This document shows, piece by piece, positions 57,130 through 64,000 of a DNA stretch of 64,000 bases (the stretch's first letter is position 1; each line of letters opens with the position of its first letter). The position numbers were made by a program, and so were the translations under genes. Under the pieces are notes generated by a model that was not told the origin of the DNA, searched no databases, and worked only from the letters and a program-made list of their open reading frames with translations. The stretch is from contig NC_087074.1 in NCBI RefSeq assembly GCF_026151205.1, forward strand, positions 2,666,001-2,730,000. The letters run 5' to 3'. The stretch comes from Bolinopsis microptera. Lineage: Eukaryota; Ctenophora; Tentaculata; Lobata; Bolinopsidae.

Positions 57130-58565
57130 AGCATACTACACCCTACCCTAACCAATACCAAACACCCAACCAATAATCCCTATAACATACCATCACTCCC
57201 AACCTCATACGCTGTATTACATTACATCACCCCCCCCTGCCCCCTCCCCCCCCAACTCACCACAAATATACCCCCACATCCCCCTACGCTCACCCATATG
57301 ATCTTCCACTTACAATTCCCCACTCCGACTTCACACGCACTACCTAAACCCCTTAATACTCTTTGCCTATTGCCCCCTTTCACCATTCTTCACCGCACCT
57401 CCATATCACCCCCCCCCTACCACCTCTCCTACACCAACCCCCATCATCCTACATACCATAACCTTCATCACCATCCCCCCAATCATCTCTCTCTCGCACG
57501 CGCACTCTCACCGATCTCCACAAAAATACCTAACACGCTATAGATAGAAACATAATATCAGATAGATAGTAGAGATATAGACTCTCGCTCTCTCCTGCGC
57601 TCACTCAATCATCTCAATAGAGATAAATCCCTCTCCTCCACCTCCCCTCTCCAACTTTCCTAACCACCCACCCCAGTCTCTCTCAGCCTCACTCCACTGC
57701 AATAAAAAACAAAAAAATAACCCAAACCCCCCCTACTCAACATGACCCCTTCAACCAAAACACCATATATAAATCCCTCATTGCTTCACTCAACCCCAAC
57801 TCGTTCTCCTCTTGAGACTCTCTAAAAAAATAAACACAATTATACCTACCATACCCCATAACAACCTATATATCTTCCCATATATAACACTAAAAAAATT
57901 CCATCAAATAATTACTGACACCATTACTTACAATCCGTACAAGAAGCCATTGAAAGGATTATGTAATTAACCAATAAATGACGAAGTTACAGACCAAACA
58001 AGGTCGAAAAAAACCAATTTTAGAATTAAACCCCCAACATAATTTTTAATATACACCCAATCACCTTTACATCAGACTCTCTACAAACATTATGCTCGCT
58101 GCTCGCTCCCCACCGCCCATCACTCTCCAAACCCCCATTAATTCTAATTCATAACCTCAAGATCAGAGAATTGATGTTTATGTGTGTGGTGTGTGTTCCC
58201 CCCACACACTATATTATCTCTCGCTCACATGTTAATAATTCAGTTAAATATAATCATGGCAACTTGTTCGTTTAGCTCCTGACAGTCTAAGCAACGTTCA
58301 TGCAACGTCATTGCAAACAACACAAAAGAACCCGTTCCTCTCCCCTCCCTAATCCACCTTCCATCCACAATTACACCCCCCCCCCACATATGCCACACCA
58401 CCCAGCACCCCTGTACCCTTATTCAGCAAGTCCATTCCCCTTTCTATTCCACGACTAAGCCAAACGTCCCCTGCACCCCAGCCCACATGAACAACCCGGC
58501 TTACTAGCCCCGCCGCAGTCAGCCCATTTTGCTTACCACAACAGTCTCCTTCAACTTCCACATTA
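57130..58565. other. C-rich, low-confidence sequence
   Basis: Repeated C runs, 'cacc/ctcc' drift and few G. Partial mirror matches to 59400-60290 suggest a badly called copy of the right arm rather than independent DNA. Pro/His/Leu ORFs here are artefacts. Confidence 0.6.
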
Positions 58566-58569
58566 CAAA

Positions 58570-59110
58570 CCGGCTACTACTCTCACGGTGTTGAATCTCT
58601 CGCGGCGCGCTCTTCTCGCCGGCTACTAAACCGGCGACTAGCCCTGTAGTGACCACAAAGCGCGCGCTCTCAATGTGTACCTAAGTGTGTGTGTGTGATA
58701 CGCGCACCCTCCCCCCCATCCTACACCCCCAGCGACCCCCGACCCCCCCACCCCCCCCTGCTCGCTCTCGCACGGTTAGATCGTGTGTGTGTGTGGTGTA
58801 TAGCCGGTAGTAGGCACGGTTTTGTAGCGGTAGTGCTCACGCACTTTCTAAAGTGCCGGCTAGTAGCCGGTTTGGAACGGCTACTAGTAGGTCTGCTTTA
58901 GTGCTCGGCTAATTAGCCGGCTAGTGACCGCTTGTAGCCGGTTAGTAGCCACTTTGTGGTTCACTAGCCGTGCTAGTAGCGGTTAGTAGCCGGCTAGTGC
59001 CACTTTTCAAGTTGCGGTAGTTAGCCGGGTTGGTATGTGAGTTGAGGAGCGGTTATTACAAAAGTGGCTAACTAGGGCCGGCTTGTAGCCGGTGTTCATA
59101 TGGTACTGTG
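58570..59110. repeat. Degenerate 'tagccgg' repeats at the palindrome centre
   Basis: Irregular array of 'ggctagtagccggttagtag'-type units. The unit is itself palindromic (TAGCCGGCTA). It lies on the symmetry axis near 58765. Confidence 0.7.
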
Positions 59111-59119
59111 CAGGGAGGG

Positions 59120-59290
59120 ACGTTGCATAGACCCTCGTTGCATAGACGGTGCATTGGACGTTGCATAGACTGTACCGTGCAGGGAGGGTGCACAGAGAGT
59201 TCATGTGCAGGGACGGGCTAGACGTTGCATAGACGGTTCTTTTGTTGTAGCATGGACGGTTGCATAGACGTTTGCATAGACTGTCGGAGC
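59120..59290. repeat. 'gttgcatagacg' repeats
   Basis: About nine irregular copies of 'gttgcatagac[g/t]gt' with 'gtgcagggaggg' interspersed. A copy of the 'gattacgattctgtaaaaat' motif follows at about 59310. Confidence 0.75.
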
Positions 59291-60002
59291 TAATCGACCA
59301 AGTTGCCTGATTACGATTCTGTAAAAATATTTTCAAAAAAAAAGTCGTTTGTGGCCATCATTGCATTGCTTTAAAACTCAAATCGGAGAGAAAGTTCCTA
59401 CTCCATACACGTTGATATGATCATCAGCTAACTCACAAGAATTTTTGGAGCGAATATTCGCTGCCCGGGTGATTGGTGATTGTACTAAATTTAGAAATGG
59501 GAAAAATCCCAATTTTTATTTTTTTCGACCTTGTTTGGTCTGTAACTTGCATTTATTGTTTAATTTTATACTCTTTCAATGGCTTCTTGTACGGATGGTA
59601 TGTAATGTCAGTAAAAAAAATAGCAAAAAACTTTTAAAATGGCCGAACTATCGGTATTACAGTGACCAGACTTCTCTATATTTAAAATTTCACGAAAAAA
59701 AGATAAAACATTTTTTTTTTCTCGATGACGGGAATCATTTTTAGAAAAATTTTGAAGGTGTGAATTTTTATTCTGTTTGTCTATTTAACCATAATAGAAA
59801 ATAAAATCGTGTACGGAGCAAAACATTGTTGGTGTATCTGCCCTTAATGAAATACTTGAAATCTAATTCATTGATTTGAGAGCGCTTTATCAATAAAGTG
59901 AATTATCGAATTCTTTATAAATCTTAGTAATTAATTATGTTACAATGAAGCCGATATTATCAATGTTTAATTTCAGGCCGGAATTTAATACGCAGACAGG
60001 AA

Positions 60003-60197
60003 TTACTTCGTACGATTACGGTTGTGGTGAATGTGCTGGTGCTGATGCACAGACTGTGAAGAATGTGCCACTGCAAGCTGTAACGTGGAAAAGGGTAGCG
60101 GGCTGACGTCTTCGAGTGTGCCAATTACGAGTGGGAAAACTGACGAGTTTGTGGCAAATTGCTGCGATGACCACCTGCAAGAGTAAGGCGGAGCATG
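60003..60197 (-). CDS. Possible second exon in right arm (doubtful)
   Basis: On the minus strand, an AG acceptor ('ctcttgcag') precedes an open stretch of about 55 codons in two frames. In one it reads '..TLQLAVAHSSQSVHQHQHIHHN'. It lies where a second exon would follow the exon mirrored at 60345-60510. No family recognised; the left arm here is unreadable. Confidence 0.2.
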   Translation of the reverse strand, partial: HAPPYSCRWSSQQFATNSSVFPLVIGTLEDVSPLPFSTLQLAVAHSSQSVHQHQHIHHNRNRTK

Positions 60198-61324
60198 ACA
60201 GCACACGTGTGCAACCACGTAAAGTTTATAAAGGAGCAGTAACTTTATTGGTATTAAGTCAGGGCATGGTCACCTTTTTGTGTGTAAAATTTGAAATCCT
60301 TGTACGGTAATAGTTGTTAATTTAAAAAATAAATTTACTTCTAGGCCGGGACAGCGGCAGCGTTAGAGGCAGATTTCACGCAGCAAACGGATGGATGTGG
60401 ACCCTGTTCAGTTGCACAAGTAAGGACCGATAAAAAAGTGCCGCGGGAAACGTGCACTGAAGGTGAACAGTGCAGTGAGCATGACAGCTCTACTCCATGC
60501 CCCTCATTTCGCAGCTATATACGCTCTCTTCTAGACACTGTACTCTTCTGGACACACACTTCCTCTAATTTTATTCTATTACAAACTCTAATTGTACCCG
60601 CTCAGGTAACCTTGGGTTTAACGGGCTCCTCAACTTCACAGCTTTGTATTACCTTGTCCGTGCTTAATTCTTGTTTATTTAGCATAGAATTCTGGTATTG
60701 CGGAGCAATGTGATATTTCTATGTTGACATAAAACCAAGATTTTAATATAGATATGGTAAAAATGATGTTTTGTTAAGTATGAATAGTTTAATAAATCTT
60801 CTTGTCCTTATAATGACGTTATTATTGTTCGTTTCGATAAATAAATATAAACCAATTTCTCCGTGTACCGTTAGTAGTTTATAGGAGTAATTATACAACA
60901 AAACACAATCTCTGAAGAAAAAGTGATTATCTTATTACATGAATAAATAGTGTGTTTACGATTCTGTAAAAAAAATTTCAAAAATAAAACTGATTCTTTT
61001 TGTATATAGGCATTTTAAGCCATAAATTTTTTTTGGAATAAATCGTAATTAGTTATATACAGATATAGTTTTAGTCTTATACTGGTTGATATATATCAAG
61101 AGGCGGCATTAATAATGAAAACATATTGACACGGGTTGCAGAGTGGATTTCTGATCGGTATCCGTAGTAGTTGTCATGTTCCATTGTCTTTACTTGCCGT
61201 ACAAAGAAGGACATCCACTATTTAGTATATTATGAACATCATCTTGCACAGTATTGCGCCCGTGTTTCGTTTTGGGGACGCTAGGATTTTTCATTCACTA
61301 AAACTTAGTGATATAAGCTCCAAT

Positions 61325-61447
61325 TTGTATCACGTGGTGACCCCCGCGGTTCGCTTCACTATAAGTCGACGATTCAGGGGGAGCCGCGCACTTCGTGCGC
61401 GGCGGGTCATACAAACGTATGAGTATGACATGCTCATCGTATGACAA
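61325..61447 (+). mobile_element. Family A miniature element, copy 4 (8-bp TSD)
   Basis: Mirror of 56011-56114 with a few extra bases. Flanks 'gctccaat' at 61317-61324 and 61448-61455 are the same duplication in reverse complement. Confidence 0.85.
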
Positions 61448-62934
61448 GCTCCAATCAGCTACTCATAATCACTGATATATATGGATACACATCAGTACTC
61501 TAAGGAGTATTGCGGAATGCACAGTTAAGGCCTACACGGACGCCTCTAACTCAGCCAATCCTGTTTACATGCGTTGTAGCATGGGACTAGGAAAGAGCTA
61601 AAACTAGTGTAAGCGGGGCATAGCCAATACACTGTACTCCCATCATTGAGTATATTACCATCCAAAAGGAAAATTTCTTGTTGTTTGGAATCTACCACGA
61701 CGAATGTTGTGAACAATCCAGGCGGAAATTCCGAAGAAAAAAAATTTCGTTCCAGTAGATAGGCGACATTGCAAAACCATAGCCACGAAATACTTTTGAG
61801 TATTGCGGGCTGAAAGCACAGATGTAGGCTACACGGGACCGCCTCTAAACTTAGCCATTCCTGTTTACTACGCATGCCACATACAAATTGGGCTTTACCT
61901 AATGATTATACATTACGTTAGACAGTAGAACACATTAAATTCTCTTGCGCCCGCGGCATTCATTGACAGGCTAGCTATATATTAACATCTCCCAGCTCTA
62001 TCTATACAGCAATACTCGCGCACTGCAACTCCGCGCTTGTTGCATGGTATCGGACGAAAGGAAGTAAGGCATGCACATATTTAAACCCCAACTACCGCTA
62101 TCTCCAAAATCCACGTTTTTCTGCAAAAAGTCCATTTCGTAACTTTCACTATTCCTTTTACGAAGTCGTGAACGGAAAAAAATAAACCCAGTCCATCATG
62201 GGATGAAAAAAAATTTAGTTGACTCTTCGATTCGAAAGTGTTAAATTCTAGTTCATCCTGTTAAAAATAATTCGTCAAGTTTTGTTTTTTGAGGTACTTT
62301 CTTGATCCTCTATTGCTATGCACAATAAAATTAATTTCCTAATTAAAATGATAATTTACACCGATAATTTAAAAAATTTGAGTATTATACCCAACATTGA
62401 CCGGCGAATGAATAGCTACTTTCAGAAGCATGAAACTACAATCTTCTAGATGAAAATGCGTATAGTCTACTTTCACCGGAAGCCATCATAAGGGACATAA
62501 ATCTAAAAAGATAGTAGGTTTGTTTCTAAATATTAAACTCAAACTCTGAAAAGGAAACTGCGTGTGAAAATAATGAAACATCAAATAAAAGGACAATATT
62601 TAAAAAACTAATTTATGGAAAGCCCCTCAGGCAAAATAAAAATCAACTTTGCAATAAAGGGAATCTTAAAAGGTTTGTATATTCATTCCTGAGGGGCGGG
62701 GGAATTTAAGGCATGTATATATCGGTGCTCCTTAACATCTAAACTACTAGGACTTGAATTTTCTTGGATACACACTGTAACACTATTGTTAAAATTTTCC
62801 TTTCTGAGTCAGTCATTCTCTATATGGCGGGTGGGGTCCTATAAGTCCGATAATTAATTTTAATATCGTTGTAATTTTGCTTCTTCGTATAAGCAAGTTT
62901 GTGCATAACAGGTTTTTTAATATGTCTGGGTTGA

Positions 62935-63120
62935 GGGTCCATGTTGCTGATTGTTACTACGTCTAAATTTCTTCGAAGTAGCGGCGCCGCTTTATTCTCG
63001 TTGGCACGTGATACTTGCGTAGCGCGCGCAATTGTCATATGTTGTATGGACCCGCCGCGCACTTCACCACGTGATACAAACCACGCGCCGGGCCAGACCA
63101 TTAACATTGGTCAAGGGTCC
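62935..63120 (+). mobile_element. Family B with nested family A, right-arm mirror
   Basis: Mirror of 54390-54555: 'gttactacgtctaaatttcttc' near 62950 to 'ggccagaccattaacattggtcaa'; shortened A element at 63032-63079. Confidence 0.75.
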
Positions 63121-63129
63121 CATGCCACC

Positions 63130-64000
63130 TGTTACTGAAATAAATTATTGGAGCGATGATCCGTGCTCTACATTAAGTATTCTCTCGTTGTGCAATCGTG
63201 TTTTCTGTCTCTTCTGCCTTGGCGTTCTCCATTGTTCTTCTTTGTCGACTGTTGAGGTAGCTGGGTAGGAATTAGGGAATTAGGCTTATATTACCTAACA
63301 TCGATAATAAAGCAATTGGCCCGGCTTATAGAAACCACTCGTGCTCTAATATCCGGTTGGTTTTGCCTGGTCACCGTAAGTGTTGAGGGACCTCTTTGCT
63401 CTTGAATGCTCTCCTTCTAGTTCTTTAAGCTGAGGTTCAACTTTCGCGTCCGAGGCAAACAGTCTTCACTCTTCAGCAAGCCTGGCTAAAAAATTCCTAA
63501 ATTTCGGTTTGTGTCTGATAATGAATGTAGCCTCCAAGATGGCTCAAATTTAGAGAATGGTACTTCACATCAAAACGTTTTTCTGAAGAGATATTGTGTG
63601 GGTAAACGAATCCAGATTTAAGTTGTACCGCAATTCTGATAGAATCCCTAAATTCAGATTTATTTAGACGTAAACATGTTTTAATTAGTGGTAGACATTT
63701 GACCTTTGTAATGATCTGGCCGGCTGCGCGCTACTTCGTAGCACGGTGCCAACATTTCGAGAAGATAAGCGGGCGCGCGTACTTCGAAGAAATTAGACGA
63801 GTATCATCCGTCAAGTAGACCTGAAAGCCAATTTGAGTCCCTGGTTCGCTTATTCTGCTCCAAAACCCTTGCAGTCTTCTTACCAACCTTTTTAACAAGT
63901 ATCTCTCTTGTTTGTTGTTTATATTCCCCAAACCACGCGTTTTTTAACATATCTTGAAGCTCATTTACTGGGCCGCGCCTCGATCAGACTGTCATTCCGC
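63130..64000 (-). pseudogene. Decayed restriction-like-endonuclease LINE, right-arm copy
   Basis: Reverse complement of 53527-54370. A family B element lies at about 63710-63820 in the mirrored place. The end at 64000 is set by the window. Confidence 0.8.

Larger units (their letters stand above)
53527..58150 (+). repeat. Left arm of a giant inverted repeat
   Basis: The reverse complement of 59380-64000, position sums close to 117530 throughout. It includes the LINE remnant, both family B elements, the 55.6-kb direct repeats and a family A element. From about 57130 to 57920 this arm becomes C-rich and hard to align, but at 57945-58010 the match returns ('caagaagccattgaaag', 'gttacagaccaaacaaggtc'). 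Confidence 0.9.
59380..64000 (-). repeat. Right arm of the giant inverted repeat
   Basis: The reverse complement of 53527-58150, with scattered indels. It is cut by the window end, so the full arm may be longer. It contains the same LINE remnant (about 63130-64000, minus), family B copies (about 63710-63820; 62935-63120 with nested A at 63032-63079) and a family A copy (61325-61447). Confidence 0.9.

Noticed and set aside
57298-57543. Pro/His/Leu-rich ORF
   Set aside because: Lies in C-rich, low-quality sequence mirrored from the right arm.

Overview
This is eukaryotic, animal nuclear DNA. It has spliced genes with GT/AG introns, non-LTR retrotransposons of at least three kinds, miniature inverted-repeat elements and many minisatellites. 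Three host genes are recognisable, all on the + strand. (1) A three-exon IFT20 gene, an intraflagellar-transport subunit (4732-5529). (2) A mosaic, cysteine-rich extracellular gene (about 8879-15230) made of von Willebrand factor type C (VWC) modules, alternating TIL-type modules and an unnamed Cys module; it ends in a hydrophobic tail that looks like a GPI or membrane anchor. (3) A CYLD-type deubiquitinase (28387-43431) with three CAP-Gly domains, the USP catalytic Cys box and the zinc-binding insert. Its last exon or exons, which carry the catalytic His, are not found. IFT20, CYLD and the VWC/TIL mosaic, together with abundant CR1/L2-like and restriction-like-endonuclease LINEs, fit an invertebrate or early-branching metazoan. 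I cannot name the species.

Layout. 1-450 is a LINE 3' remnant. 450-4700 is AT-rich and geneless, with a local duplication and a 33-bp minisatellite. IFT20 follows, then a geneless stretch, then the VWC/TIL gene. 15.2-20.1 kb is a dense cluster of nested repeats: a 470-bp foldback and several families of 105-120-bp elements with 8-bp target duplications, inserted into one another. 20.3-26.8 kb is a CR1/L2-like LINE whose ORF1 is split by a 5'-truncated LINE of the restriction-like-endonuclease type. 28.4-43.4 kb is CYLD; its 9-kb intron holds a full-length LINE ORF of 1121 codons and several tandem repeats.

From 43.46 kb on, the sequence is repetitive and partly poor in quality: homopolymer runs, a long CCT tract, C-rich noise, an inverted satellite array (47.6-51.9 kb), and a giant inverted repeat (53.5-64.0 kb, axis near 58.77 kb) whose left inner part is a degraded mirror of the right. 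These fold-backs may be real palindromes or long-read assembly artefacts. Reading-frame slips of one base in otherwise sound exons (9112-9293, and the IFT20 exon 1/2 junction) also point to residual indel errors.

The most notable biology is the family network of tiny TT-ended, GCGC-rich elements with 8-bp duplications. They nest in each other and in LINE remnants, so the order of insertion can be read directly. No rRNA, tRNA, CRISPR array or bacterial-type operon was seen.
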